Positions 40,950 to 49,962 of a stretch of DNA of 64,000 bases are shown here, piece by piece. Where the stretch lies: assembly GCF_000758625.1 (NCBI RefSeq), contig NZ_CP009283.1, positions 2,987,501 to 3,051,500 on the forward strand, written 5' to 3'. Under the pieces are notes generated by a model that was not told the origin of the DNA, made no database searches, and was given only the letters and a program-made list of their open reading frames with translations. Within the stretch, counting starts at the first letter, position 1, and each line of letters opens with the position of its first letter. The stretch is from Paenibacillus sp. FSL R7-0273. Lineage in GTDB: Bacteria; Bacillota; Bacilli; Paenibacillales; Paenibacillaceae. The position numbers and the translations under genes are program-made.

Positions 40950-41645
40950 TTGAATGAGGTAATCGGATTAATTGGTGCGATGGATGAGGAGATTGAGCTG
41001 CTGTTAAGCAGCATGGAGAACAAGCAGACTACGGTCAAGGCGGGAGTAAGCTATTATACCGGTGACATTTTCGGCAAAAAGGCGGTTCTGTGCAAGTCCG
41101 GGGTCGGCAAAGTGAATGCGGCAGTGACCACCCAAATTCTGCTTGGCCAGTTTGGAGTGTCGAAGATACTGTTCACAGGGGTTGCCGGAGCGGTTCATCC
41201 CGGTCTGGATATCGGTGACATTGTGATCTCCTCGGAATGTATCCAGCATGACATGGATGCGACTGCGCTGGGGTATTCCAGAGGCGTTATTCCTTATCAG
41301 GAGGTGTCTGTGTTTGCAGCAGATGCAGCACTGGTACAGCTTGCAGAAGAAGCCTGCAGGGGTCTTAACCAGCATTTCATAACGGGAGTTGTGCTCTCCG
41401 GGGATCAGTTCATTGCCAGCAGCAGTGTGGTTGATAGCTTATATAAGGACCTGAACGGCGCCTGTGCAGAAATGGAAGGTGCGGCTGTCGCCCAGGTATG
41501 CTATATGAATGCTGCCCCGTTCGTAATTATCCGTTCGATGTCTGATAAGGCCGATGGGTCGGCTCATGTTAATTACCGTGAATTTACAGTAACAGCCGCG
41601 CGGCGCTCTCATGCCATTCTTGAATATATGCTGAAGGCGCTGTAG
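40950..41645 (+). CDS. mtnN: 5'-methylthioadenosine/S-adenosylhomocysteine nucleosidase
   Basis: A 231-residue enzyme that splits MTA and SAH to adenine plus the sugar, in methionine salvage and detoxification. Family residues: the first catalytic Glu in GLIGAMDEE, FTGVAGAVHPGL, the AEMEGAAVAQVC block, and the catalytic Asp in IRSMSDKADG. The start is TTG 40950 because GGAGGG (40937-40942) is placed for it; ATG 40935 lies over that site. Confidence 0.95.
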   Translation: MNEVIGLIGAMDEEIELLLSSMENKQTTVKAGVSYYTGDIFGKKAVLCKSGVGKVNAAVTTQILLGQFGVSKILFTGVAGAVHPGLDIGDIVISSECIQHDMDATALGYSRGVIPYQEVSVFAADAALVQLAEEACRGLNQHFITGVVLSGDQFIASSSVVDSLYKDLNGACAEMEGAAVAQVCYMNAAPFVIIRSMSDKADGSAHVNYREFTVTAARRSHAILEYMLKAL

Positions 41646-41668
41646 GATAGTTAATCAATCTGTACCCC

Positions 41669-42301
41669 CTAGTACATAAAACGCTGCCTGAAGCGGACCC
41701 TGTCAAAGGTTTCCTGTGAGGACAAAGGGACTTCCCGGCCGATCCTGACCATCAGGCAGTTGGCGGGATGTGAGCAGATCTCCGGATCATCGGTGGCATA
41801 CCAGACCATCCCTGCCGGCTTCATCAGCTTCTCCATCATACTGCGGTAGGCCCATACATCCAGTCCAGTGCCCTTAAGGTCCCAGTGCCAATAGTACTCC
41901 GTAGTGAACACAATACAATTCTCCAACTGCTCCTGTTCAAAAGCCGCGGCAAGCATCTGCTTGCCAAGCCCGCAGCCCCTGTACCCGTCAGCTACTTCTA
42001 TCGCCCCCAGTTCAATCAAATCTGCCATATTCCCCTGTGACCAAAGCTCCATTTCATCGGGATAATGAAAAGTGACATAACCGACCAGCAGGCTGTTGCA
42101 GGCTGCGGCAATAACCCGTCCTTCAGGCAGTTCAGCAATTTCGATCAGCGCTTGCAGCTGTTTCCGAGGCTTGCGGAAGGCATCAAGCTCGGGATGAATC
42201 GTAAGACTCTGTAAGAAGTGAGAGGATACCGGGCCGCAGACGCTGATTTCTGTGTGGTTATGTACAATCTGGTGAGATACGTGGATTTTGCGGTGGTCCA
42301 T
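41669..42301 (-). CDS. acuA: GNAT acetyltransferase AcuA (modifier of acetyl-CoA synthetase)
   Basis: A ~210-residue GNAT enzyme. It matches B. subtilis AcuA closely: LIEIAELPEGRVI, LIELGAIEVADGYRG and the TTEYYWHWDLKGTGLDVW block, ending in RQRFMY. AcuA acetylates a lysine of acetyl-CoA synthetase and switches it off. Here acsA is divergent, as in Bacillus, which strengthens the call. ATG 42301 is chosen because AAGGAG precedes it; 42322 has none. A cre sits between the two genes. Confidence 0.93.
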   Translation of the reverse strand: MDHRKIHVSHQIVHNHTEISVCGPVSSHFLQSLTIHPELDAFRKPRKQLQALIEIAELPEGRVIAAACNSLLVGYVTFHYPDEMELWSQGNMADLIELGAIEVADGYRGCGLGKQMLAAAFEQEQLENCIVFTTEYYWHWDLKGTGLDVWAYRSMMEKLMKPAGMVWYATDDPEICSHPANCLMVRIGREVPLSSQETFDRVRFRQRFMY

Positions 42302-42330
42302 GAATGGGCTCCTTCCGGTCAACTAATTTA

Positions 42331-42359
42331 TGGAATGTAACCGTTTGCTATGTTATACT
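42331..42359 (+). promoter_or_regulatory. acsA promoter with strong cre
   Basis: TGGAAT (42331-42336), 17-bp spacer, TATACT (42354-42359). TGTAACCGTTTGCT at 42336-42349 matches the cre consensus TGWAARCGYTWNCW at 13 of 14 positions and lies inside the promoter, so CcpA should repress it. It can also control acuA on the other strand. Confidence 0.85.
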
Positions 42360-42464
42360 AATTCAGACACAAAATATTCATAAATAGAACGTTGACAAAA
42401 TGTGATATGAATTTGAAATCCCGCCCTTAAAGCTTAAATCAATCCAGCAGGGGAGGCAAGAGTA

Positions 42465-44189
42465 ATGGGGCAAGTCCACAATGAAATATTGCCGGGGCGA
42501 GTGCAGCAGGCGAATATGAGTGATTATTCCCTGGCAGTTGACCAATTCCGGTGGGAGGATGCGGAGCAGGCCTTCTCCTGGTATGAGACGGGAAAGGTCA
42601 ATATGGCTCATGAGGCGGTAGACCGCCATGTAGCTGAAGGACGCGGTGCGGCAACTGCACTGGTCTATAGCGATGCTTCCCGTGAGGAAAGGTATAGCTT
42701 TGCCGATCTGCAGGAACAGTCCAATAGGTTCGGGAACATTCTGCGGAAATACGGCGTCGGCAAAGGCGACCGTGTGTTTATCTTTATGCCGCGCTGCCCG
42801 GAGCTGTATTTCTGCCTGCTCGGAATTCTCAAAGTCGGGGCGGTTGCGGGACCGCTGTTCGAGGCGTTTATGGAGACCGCTGTAAAAGACCGGCTGGAGG
42901 ACAGCGGGGCGGTGGCGCTTGTAACGACACCTGAGCTGCTGCGGCGGGTCCGCCGTGAGGACCTGCCTGAGCTGAAGCACGTTATTGTTACAGGCTTGGA
43001 AAACGCTGGGGATAAGGGAGTGATCAGCTACCTGGAGGAGATGGCTGCATCGCCTGCAGAGCTGGAACCGGAATGGCTTACACTGGAGGATGGCCTGATT
43101 ATGCACTACACTTCCGGGTCAACCGGGAAGCCCAAGGGCGTCTATCACCTGCAGAGGGCTATGATCCAGCATTATTATACGGGGAAAATAGTGCTCGATT
43201 TGCGCCCCGATGATGTCTACTGGTGTACTGCGGACCCGGGCTGGGTTACAGGCACTTCATACGGCATTTTTGCACCTTGGCTGAACGGTGTCGCTAATGT
43301 AGTGCGGGGCGGGCGCTTCAGTCCCCAGGACTGGTACAGGACGATTGAGCGCTTCGCCGTCACGGTCTGGTACAGTGCGCCTACAGCATTCCGCATGCTG
43401 ATGGGAGCAGGGGAGAGCAGCCTGCAGGGCGCTGATCTGAGCAGCCTCAGACATGTACTGTCAGTAGGGGAACCGCTGAATCCGGAGGTCGTGCGCTGGG
43501 GCGATAAGGTCTACGGGCAGCGTATCCACGATACCTGGTGGATGACGGAGACCGGTGCCCAGCTCATCTGTAATTATCCGGGAATGGATATCAAGCCGGG
43601 CTCCATGGGGCGTCCGCTGCCCGGCATTGAGGCAGCGATTCTCGATGACAGGGGGAAGGTGCTGCCGCCTTACTCCATGGGCAATCTGGCCATCCGGACA
43701 CCCTGGCCGTCGATGATGGGGATGATCTGGAACAATAAAGCCAAGTACGATGAATATTTCCGTATTCCCGGCTGGTACATCTCCGGTGATTCCGCTTATA
43801 TGGATGAAGACGGATATTACTGGTTTCAGGGCAGAATTGACGATGTTATTAACTCCTCCGGGGAGCGGATCGGCCCGTTTGAGGTAGAGAGCAAGCTTGT
43901 AGAGCATCCTGCGGTCGCAGAGGCCGGTGTTATCGGTAAGCCGGATGTGCTGCGGGGAGAGATCATTAAGGCGTTTATCTCGCTCAGAGAAGGCTATACG
44001 GCTACGCCTGAGCTGAAGGAGGAGATTGCAGCCTTCGTCAAAGCAGGCTTATCCGCACATGCCGCCCCCCGGGAGATCGAATTTAAGGAGAAGCTGCCCA
44101 AGACCCGCTCCGGCAAAATTATACGCCGGGTGCTGAAGGCCTGGGAGCTGGAGCTTCCGGCCGGTGATTTATCAACGATCGAGGACTAA
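42465..44189 (+). CDS. acsA: Acetyl-CoA synthetase
   Basis: A 574-residue acyl-adenylate-forming enzyme: acetate + ATP + CoA to acetyl-CoA. The P-loop-like motif is YTSGSTGKPKGV (residues ~215-226), the adenylate core has WWMTETGAQLI and GDSAYMDEDGYYWFQGRIDDVI, and the catalytic lysine is in KTRSGKIIRR near the C-terminus, which is the AcuA target. The divergent acuA and the cre fit the B. subtilis acu/acsA control. AGGGGAGG precedes the ATG. Confidence 0.95.
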   Translation: MGQVHNEILPGRVQQANMSDYSLAVDQFRWEDAEQAFSWYETGKVNMAHEAVDRHVAEGRGAATALVYSDASREERYSFADLQEQSNRFGNILRKYGVGKGDRVFIFMPRCPELYFCLLGILKVGAVAGPLFEAFMETAVKDRLEDSGAVALVTTPELLRRVRREDLPELKHVIVTGLENAGDKGVISYLEEMAASPAELEPEWLTLEDGLIMHYTSGSTGKPKGVYHLQRAMIQHYYTGKIVLDLRPDDVYWCTADPGWVTGTSYGIFAPWLNGVANVVRGGRFSPQDWYRTIERFAVTVWYSAPTAFRMLMGAGESSLQGADLSSLRHVLSVGEPLNPEVVRWGDKVYGQRIHDTWWMTETGAQLICNYPGMDIKPGSMGRPLPGIEAAILDDRGKVLPPYSMGNLAIRTPWPSMMGMIWNNKAKYDEYFRIPGWYISGDSAYMDEDGYYWFQGRIDDVINSSGERIGPFEVESKLVEHPAVAEAGVIGKPDVLRGEIIKAFISLREGYTATPELKEEIAAFVKAGLSAHAAPREIEFKEKLPKTRSGKIIRRVLKAWELELPAGDLSTIED

Positions 44190-44213
44190 TGCATAATCTC
44201 TATAGGAAACATC

Positions 44214-44260
44214 AAAAACACCGGTACCCATTATAGCAGGGTACCGGTGTTTCTTGTGTT
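44214..44260. terminator. Bidirectional terminator between acsA and the PBP gene
   Basis: AAAACACCGGTACCC pairs with GGGTACCGGTGTTT around a 9-base loop, with T-runs for both directions. Confidence 0.92.
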
Positions 44261-44270
44261 TCTGATAAGG

Positions 44271-47186
44271 TTAAGGCGCGTTGCCGGCGTTGTTACCGCC
44301 GCCGGCATTATTGGCCCCGCCGGCCGGTACTTCCTCACTGCCCGGCGGATGCACGATAATCATTCCGGGATCCTCTTCGGTCCCGCCCGGCACGATACCG
44401 CCCTCCGGTGTCGCCTCTGCTCCCGGCAATTCCTCCGGCGGCGGTGTTGGCTCCGGTGTAGGAGCCGTACCGCCGGCTACGCTGCCTGAAGCAGTCTCAT
44501 GCCCGGCCACATCTACAGCAGTCACATAGAAGGTGGCGTTGACACTCTGCGGAGTACCCGGAGTAAAAACAGGGTTCTCTCCGGCTGAGATAACGGACTG
44601 CTTCTGGAAAGCGCCGCCGTTCAACGAACGGTAGAGACGGTAGCCCACTACGTCAGAAGAACCGCTTGGGGCAAAGGTTATGACCGCTTTGCCTGTGCTG
44701 TACGACACACTGACACTGCCTGGTGCAGTCGGTGCGTTCCCGTCATCAACACGGGGATCGACCTCGGTCGGGAAGTCGGTTTTGGCATCAGCCGGCATAT
44801 AGTATGCCAGAGACTCATGCTCCTTCATCCCGTCAAATGCCGCCTGCAGCTCCTTGATCAGGTCCTGAATAGGCTTATCCCGCTTGACGACAATCTTCTC
44901 TCTGAGGAAATCGTCAGGCGTACCCTCGAGCGGCAGGTAATTCACGCCGCCATAGGTGATGTATTTGGCTTTGGAAATGCCGTCATCACTGTCTGTCGGC
45001 ACGTACTTGGCATTGAACAGGTCTGTGGTGAATTTATCTGTCAGATCCGTCGGCAGCTTGCCGCTGTAGGCGGAGACAGTCTTCTTGACGATCCCCTCAG
45101 GCTGGGTGAACTCCTTCGTTACGAACAGCTCCGGCTGCTTTTCAATTACGGCATTCATAACCTTGGCCCAAAGCGTCTGCGCCTGGCGCTTCTGCTTATC
45201 ACCCTGAAGCGTGTTGATCTGCTCCTTGTAGCCGACCCACATTCCAAGCGTTACATCCGGCGTATAACCCATGAACCAGACGTCGCCGTAGTTCTGCGTG
45301 GACCCGGTTTTGCCGACGATCGGCACGTCCTTAAAGTGCTCATAATTGCTTTTTACAGTGGTAGCCGTACCTTCTGTAATAACAGTCCGCAGCATATCTG
45401 TCATCAGGTAGGCCGTCTGCTCAGAAAATACCTGCTCCGGGTTCACCTTGTGCTGATAAATAATTTTACCCTGGAAATCAACGATTTTCTCAATCATGTA
45501 TGCATCATTAAAAGCGCCGTTGTTGCCGATTGAAGCATACGCATTGGTCAATTCCTCAACGGAAACACCGTAACGCAGGCCGCCGATAACCCCGGTCTGT
45601 GCATTGTAATCATTATCCTGGAGCGTTGTAATTCCCAGCTTCTTGGTAAAAGCCCAGGACTCTTCGATTCCGACCTTTTCGTTAAACAGCTTGAGCGCCG
45701 GCAGGTTAAGCGATTTGTTGAGCGCATAACGCGCTGTAACCAGACCCTGATAGCGGTTATTGGCATTCTTTGGAATGTGGAAGCCCTTAGAGCCGTCTTT
45801 CAGGATCATAGGCGCATCATCCAGGATGCTGGCAGGCTGGATCAGCCCGCTGTCGAGCGCCGGAAGATAGGCGGCAATCGGCTTCATCGTTGATCCCGGC
45901 TGGCGGACCATTTGTGTAGCATAGTTCATCTGCTCGATATTAAAGTCCCGGCCTTCAATCATTCCAAGGATGGCCCCGGTTTTGTTATCGATCAGCATGC
46001 CTGCTGCCTGTTCCTTGCCTCTTGCTTCACTGTCCTTCGTAAAATTGTCACTGTTCTCCGAAACGCTGTGCATGGCGCTGTACACTTTTTTGTCAATTGT
46101 TGTGTACACGCGGTAGCCGCCGGTCATCAGCTGCTGGCGCGCTTCCTCAAGCAGGACGGTATCGCTTCCGGCGGTTGCGGCGCTGTCCGCGTTCTCGCCA
46201 GTGCTCTTATCCTCGTTGATGGCCAATAGAATGGCTGCAGCCTTGCGCTCTGTTTCCAGCATCAGGTAAGGGAAGGTAGCATATGCCTTCTTCGTATACG
46301 GAGCCAGTGATGACTGGATATCAAACTGCAGGGCTTCATTGTACTGTGATGTTGTGATCTTGTTCTCTTCAAGCATCCGGCGCAGCACCAGCTTCTGGCG
46401 GTCCATGGCCCGGCCGAAGGCAGTCTCGTTGAACTCGCCTACGCCATTAAAGGCGGAATACTTGGAAGGGAGCTGGGGAAGCCCGGCGAGATAAGCGGCT
46501 TGGGCGATGTTAAGCTTGTCGAGATCATCCAGCCCGAAGATGCCCTTGGATGCCGCCTTGATGCCGAATACATTATAGCCGTTAGAGCCATTACCGAACG
46601 GCACCTTGTTGAGATAGGCTGTGAGTATCTCGTTTTTGGACAGAAAACGCTCCAGCCGCAGCGACAGCAGGATTTCCTTAACCTTGCGGTCCTCTGTACG
46701 GTCCAGGCTGAGGAATACACGTCTGGCCAGCTGCTGGGTAAGTGTACTGCCTCCTGTCTGGACGGACTCGTTAAGCAGCTTCTGCTTGACGGCACGCAGT
46801 GTACCGCTGAAATCTATTCCTACATGGTCGTAGAAACTATTGTCCTCTATAGCGAGGACGGCATCAATTACCAGCTGCGGGATATCATTAAATTCAATAA
46901 GCCTGCGGTCCTCCTCGGTACGGAGCTGACCGATCGGCTGGCCGTCACGGAAATAAGCAAAGCCGGTGATGGCGTTCTGGCTGACTTGCTGCTGGATCAG
47001 CTCCTCGGAGCGCACAGGATCGTCCTTCACTATCGAAGTGACATAGCCTGCTACGGCGCCGCCGGCAAACAGAAGGCCCAGGATGCCGAGTATAAACACC
47101 CATTTTACGACTGAACCGAACCTGCGGAGCCAGGATCTGCGAGGGGGGCGCTGTTTTGCGGTCTTCTTCTTTTTCTCCTCAACCAT
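44271..47186 (-). CDS. Class A penicillin-binding protein (PBP1A type) with FnIII domain
   Basis: A 971-residue bifunctional peptidoglycan synthase. A basic cytoplasmic tail (KKKKTAKQRPPRR) and a membrane helix (~30-52) lead to the glycosyltransferase (AIEDNSFYDHVGIDF with the catalytic Glu; GGSTLTQQLARR), then the transpeptidase (STMK in RQPGSTMKPI, and KTGST in VGKTGSTQNYGD). After ~830 a fibronectin type III domain (APGSVSVSYSTGKAVITFAPS) is followed by a Pro/Glu then Gly/Asn-rich tail. It is a typical Bacillales PonA/PBP1 layout with an added FnIII. Confidence 0.95.
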   Translation of the reverse strand: MVEEKKKKTAKQRPPRRSWLRRFGSVVKWVFILGILGLLFAGGAVAGYVTSIVKDDPVRSEELIQQQVSQNAITGFAYFRDGQPIGQLRTEEDRRLIEFNDIPQLVIDAVLAIEDNSFYDHVGIDFSGTLRAVKQKLLNESVQTGGSTLTQQLARRVFLSLDRTEDRKVKEILLSLRLERFLSKNEILTAYLNKVPFGNGSNGYNVFGIKAASKGIFGLDDLDKLNIAQAAYLAGLPQLPSKYSAFNGVGEFNETAFGRAMDRQKLVLRRMLEENKITTSQYNEALQFDIQSSLAPYTKKAYATFPYLMLETERKAAAILLAINEDKSTGENADSAATAGSDTVLLEEARQQLMTGGYRVYTTIDKKVYSAMHSVSENSDNFTKDSEARGKEQAAGMLIDNKTGAILGMIEGRDFNIEQMNYATQMVRQPGSTMKPIAAYLPALDSGLIQPASILDDAPMILKDGSKGFHIPKNANNRYQGLVTARYALNKSLNLPALKLFNEKVGIEESWAFTKKLGITTLQDNDYNAQTGVIGGLRYGVSVEELTNAYASIGNNGAFNDAYMIEKIVDFQGKIIYQHKVNPEQVFSEQTAYLMTDMLRTVITEGTATTVKSNYEHFKDVPIVGKTGSTQNYGDVWFMGYTPDVTLGMWVGYKEQINTLQGDKQKRQAQTLWAKVMNAVIEKQPELFVTKEFTQPEGIVKKTVSAYSGKLPTDLTDKFTTDLFNAKYVPTDSDDGISKAKYITYGGVNYLPLEGTPDDFLREKIVVKRDKPIQDLIKELQAAFDGMKEHESLAYYMPADAKTDFPTEVDPRVDDGNAPTAPGSVSVSYSTGKAVITFAPSGSSDVVGYRLYRSLNGGAFQKQSVISAGENPVFTPGTPQSVNATFYVTAVDVAGHETASGSVAGGTAPTPEPTPPPEELPGAEATPEGGIVPGGTEEDPGMIIVHPPGSEEVPAGGANNAGGGNNAGNAP

Positions 47187-47214
47187 CGACGATAATCCTC
47201 CTTTTAACGGAACT

Positions 47215-47242
47215 ATTATAGCACAATTTGCCGGTTTTGAAT
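47215..47242 (-). promoter_or_regulatory. Promoter of the PBP gene
   Basis: On the minus strand ATTCAA, 16-bp spacer, TATAAT (47220-47215). Confidence 0.5.
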
Positions 47243-47275
47243 GCGCTTCTGATGGAAAGTCGGATTACAGCGCGG

Positions 47276-47305
47276 TTGACTTTCTAAAACCAGACGTGGT
47301 ATAAA
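47276..47305 (+). promoter_or_regulatory. Promoter of the tyrS T-box transcript
   Basis: TTGACT (47276-47281), 18-bp spacer, TATAAA (47300-47305). Confidence 0.7.
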
Positions 47306-47311
47306 ATAACT

Positions 47312-47607
47312 CAACTGGATATCAGAAAAGCGTTGAAGGACATCAGTAGAAGGCAAGCCATGTGTTTCAGAGAGCCGGTGGGTGGTGCGAACCGGCAGCA
47401 GGCCCCTTTGAATTACAGTCCGGAGCTGTACGGAGGAACCTCTGGTGCTTAAGCGGCGCCAGCCAGTAGTCCGGAACCGGGGCATCCCCGTTATAACAAT
47501 GAAGTGAAGAATCTCCTGCTGCTTAGCCTGCCGGGGTTCTTAATTAGGGTGGTACCGCGAGTCTTTTGCTCGTCCCTTTCGGGATGAGCGACAGGCTCTT
47601 TTTGCGT
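47312..47607 (+). promoter_or_regulatory. T-box leader (Tyr specifier) of tyrS
   Basis: The T-box AGGGTGGTACCGCG is at 47546-47559, and a terminator stem (GCTCGTCCC/GGGATGAGC, then TTTTT) follows at 47556-47607. The specifier region GAATTACAG has UAC (tyrosine) at 47414-47416, in the same context as the Met specifier of the metG leader. It fills the 47187-47637 gap with the two promoters. Confidence 0.93.
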
Positions 47608-47637
47608 TGCGTTAGATCACATTGAGGAGGAAAAAGC

Positions 47638-48891
47638 ATGAAATGGGAAGAATTAACCCCGGCGCAGCAGCAGGAGGTAGAGCGCCAGCTGGAAACAGCC
47701 GTGCGCGGTGCGGCTGAAATTATTCCGGTGGAGCAATTGCGGAGCAAGCTGGTTCAGTCAGTGGCAACAGGTACACCGTTGAACATCAAGCTGGGGCTGG
47801 ACCCGTCGGCGCCGGATATTCATATCGGGCATACCGTTGTGCTTCATAAGCTGCGCCAGTTCCAGGAGGCCGGGCATCAGGTGCAGCTGATCATCGGGGA
47901 TTTTACAGGACGGATCGGCGACCCGACAGGCAAATCGGAAACACGCAGGCAGCTGAGTGAAGAGGATGTTCAGCGCAATGCGGCAACCTACAGGAAGCAG
48001 ATATTCAAGATTCTTGATCCGGATAAAACAAAGGTGCTCTGCAATTCGGACTGGCTCAGCCCGATGAATTTTGCGGAGGTGGTCAATCTTGCGGCTAAGG
48101 TCACAGTGGCCCGGATGATGGAGCGGGATGATTTTACCAAACGGTTTCAGGGCGGCCAGGCAATCAGTGTACATGAGTTCTTTTATCCGCTGATGCAGGG
48201 GATGGATTCTGTAGCCAACGGTACGGATATTGAAATCGGCGGCACAGATCAGAAATTCAATATTCTCATGGGCCGCACACTGCAAAAGGAGTACGGGGAG
48301 GAGCCGCAGGCCGTGGTGCTGATGCCGCTGCTGGAAGGTCTGGACGGGGTCAAAAAGATGAGCAAGAGCCTCGGTAATTACATAGGCATTGATGAAGCGC
48401 CAAACGAAATGTACGGCAAAACGATGTCCGTGCCCGATGAGCTGATGCTCAGATACTACGAAATGGCGACAGACCTCAGCAATAGTGAGCTGGCAGCGCT
48501 CAGCCGGGCTATGGATACAGGGGCAGCCCATCCCCGGGATGTCAAAATGCGTCTGGCCCATACCCTGGTCCGGATGTATCACGGGGCGCAAGCAGCAGAT
48601 GCCGCACAGCAGCATTTCATAACAGTCTTCCAGCAGCGTGCCCTGCCTGAGGAGATCGGGACTTTCCGTCTGGATGCGGCTGAACTGGAGGACGGTGTTC
48701 TAAAGCTGGCCCGGCTCCTGGTGGTGCTGGGCTTTGCTGAATCTGGCAGTGAGGCCAGACGCCAGATTGGTCAGGGGGCTGTGAGGCTTAACGGTGTGAA
48801 GCAGGGAGACCCGGGCGCAGCTATTCTTCCACAGGAAGGAGATATTATCCAGGTGGGTAAAAGAAGGCTGGCCAGGCTGAGTCTTGGTTAG
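47638..48891 (+). CDS. tyrS: Tyrosyl-tRNA synthetase
   Basis: A 417-residue class I synthetase for tRNA-Tyr. HIGH motif DIHIGHTVVLHKL, KMSKS loop GVKKMSKSLGN, and a C-terminal S4-like RNA-binding domain (VLGFAESGSEARRQIGQGAVRLNG). AGGAGG precedes the ATG directly after the T-box terminator. Induced when tRNA-Tyr is uncharged. Confidence 0.96.
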   Translation: MKWEELTPAQQQEVERQLETAVRGAAEIIPVEQLRSKLVQSVATGTPLNIKLGLDPSAPDIHIGHTVVLHKLRQFQEAGHQVQLIIGDFTGRIGDPTGKSETRRQLSEEDVQRNAATYRKQIFKILDPDKTKVLCNSDWLSPMNFAEVVNLAAKVTVARMMERDDFTKRFQGGQAISVHEFFYPLMQGMDSVANGTDIEIGGTDQKFNILMGRTLQKEYGEEPQAVVLMPLLEGLDGVKKMSKSLGNYIGIDEAPNEMYGKTMSVPDELMLRYYEMATDLSNSELAALSRAMDTGAAHPRDVKMRLAHTLVRMYHGAQAADAAQQHFITVFQQRALPEEIGTFRLDAAELEDGVLKLARLLVVLGFAESGSEARRQIGQGAVRLNGVKQGDPGAAILPQEGDIIQVGKRRLARLSLG

Positions 48892-48928
48892 GATAGTCTG
48901 CCCGCAGCGTGTATAGCAGAAGGCGCAA

Positions 48929-48956
48929 AAAAGCCTCCGGGGAACCGGAGGCTTTG
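48929..48956. terminator. Bidirectional terminator tyrS/rpsD
   Basis: AAAGCCTCCGG-GGAA-CCGGAGGCTTT with A/T runs. Confidence 0.93.
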
Positions 48957-48967
48957 ATGTGTGAATC

Positions 48968-49567
48968 TTAACGGTTGTAGAACTCGACGATTTGCTTCTC
49001 GTCAACTTCCTGAGTCAGCTCAGCGCGTTCCGGCAAACGGATATATTTGCCTTCAAATGCTGCGTCAGCATATTCCAGGTAAGCTGGAAGGTGATTGCGG
49101 TTTTCCAGAGCTTCCTTGATGGATTTCATGGAACGGCTTCTTTCACGAAGACCGATTACATCGCCGATGCTTACACGGTAAGAAGCGATATCAACTTTCT
49201 TGCCGTTTACAGTTACGTGGCCGTGGGATACCAGCTGACGTGCGCCTGCACGGGAGTTAGCAAATCCAAGACGGTAAACCAGGTTGTCCAGACGGCTTTC
49301 GAGCAGGAACATGAAGTTTTCGCCCGCGATACCCTGGATCTTCTGTGCTTTGGAGAACAATGTGCGGAACTGCTTCTCGCCCAGACCGTACATGTGACGG
49401 AGTTTTTGTTTTTCCAGAAGCTGCATACCGTAGTTACTTACTTTTCTGCGTTGGTTAGCGCCGTGCTGTCCTGGTGGGAAAGGGCGTTTAAGGTCTTTAC
49501 CTGTACCGCTAAGGGAAATGCCCAGACGGCGGCTGAGTTTGAATTTAGGTCCGGTGTAACGTGCCAT
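48968..49567 (-). CDS. rpsD: Ribosomal protein S4
   Basis: A 199-residue small-subunit protein that nucleates assembly of the 16S rRNA 5' domain. It has the [18 protein letters not shown] start, [34 protein letters not shown]4 domain (cut here to [15 protein letters not shown]), and the REFYNR end. It is monocistronic here with its own promoter and leader, as in B. subtilis, where S4 represses its own gene. Confidence 0.98.
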   Translation of the reverse strand: MARYTGPKFKLSRRLGISLSGTGKDLKRPFPPGQHGANQRRKVSNYGMQLLEKQKLRHMYGLGEKQFRTLFSKAQKIQGIAGENFMFLLESRLDNLVYRLGFANSRAGARQLVSHGHVTVNGKKVDIASYRVSIGDVIGLRERSRSMKSIKEALENRNHLPAYLEYADAAFEGKYIRLPERAELTQEVDEKQIVEFYNR

Positions 49568-49755
49568 GTTATAGTAGACTCCTTTATAATTGAAATTTCA
49601 TGGTAGGGCCTATTTGTGCCGCAGCCGTATTCGTGAAAGCGTGTATTTGGTTTCACTCTGTCAGGGGAGTTCAGCCGCTGCCCTGACAGTAACGGTAGCG
49701 TGAGGGTGACACAACGTTACGCCCAAGTAAGACTTCTTACAGTCTTGTTCAACAA
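49568..49755 (-). promoter_or_regulatory. rpsD autoregulatory leader (S4 leader)
   Basis: Between the promoter and the rpsD start the minus strand contains CTGTCAGGG pairing with CCCTGACAG (long stem around a loop with CAGCGGCTGAACT) plus further short stems. Bacillus rpsD carries a leader bound by S4; this region is the likely counterpart. Assignment rests on position and structure. Confidence 0.65.
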
Positions 49756-49760
49756 TAAAT

Positions 49761-49788
49761 ATTATATGAAAAGAATAGGTAAAGTCAA
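49761..49788 (-). promoter_or_regulatory. Strong promoter of rpsD
   Basis: On the minus strand TTGACT, 16-bp spacer, TATAAT. Confidence 0.8.
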
Positions 49789-49836
49789 GCGCTACTTTAA
49801 TAAGATTTTGTCTATCTTTGTCGTTAGTTCTTTGGT

Positions 49837-49861
49837 CCTAAAAAAAATCCCGGGTTTTAGG
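49837..49861. promoter_or_regulatory. Inverted repeat before the GGDEF gene
   Basis: CCTAAAA (49837-49843) and TTTTAGG (49855-49861) around an 11-base centre; a TATAAT at 49866-49871 follows. Possibly an operator. Confidence 0.35.
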
Positions 49862-49962
49862 AAAATATAATGCATTACTGCTAGAAAGAGAGTAAAATAT
49901 AGCTAATTAGATGTTATCGGATATTATTATTTTTTTAAATTGATGCAAAGGGGATCCTAGTT

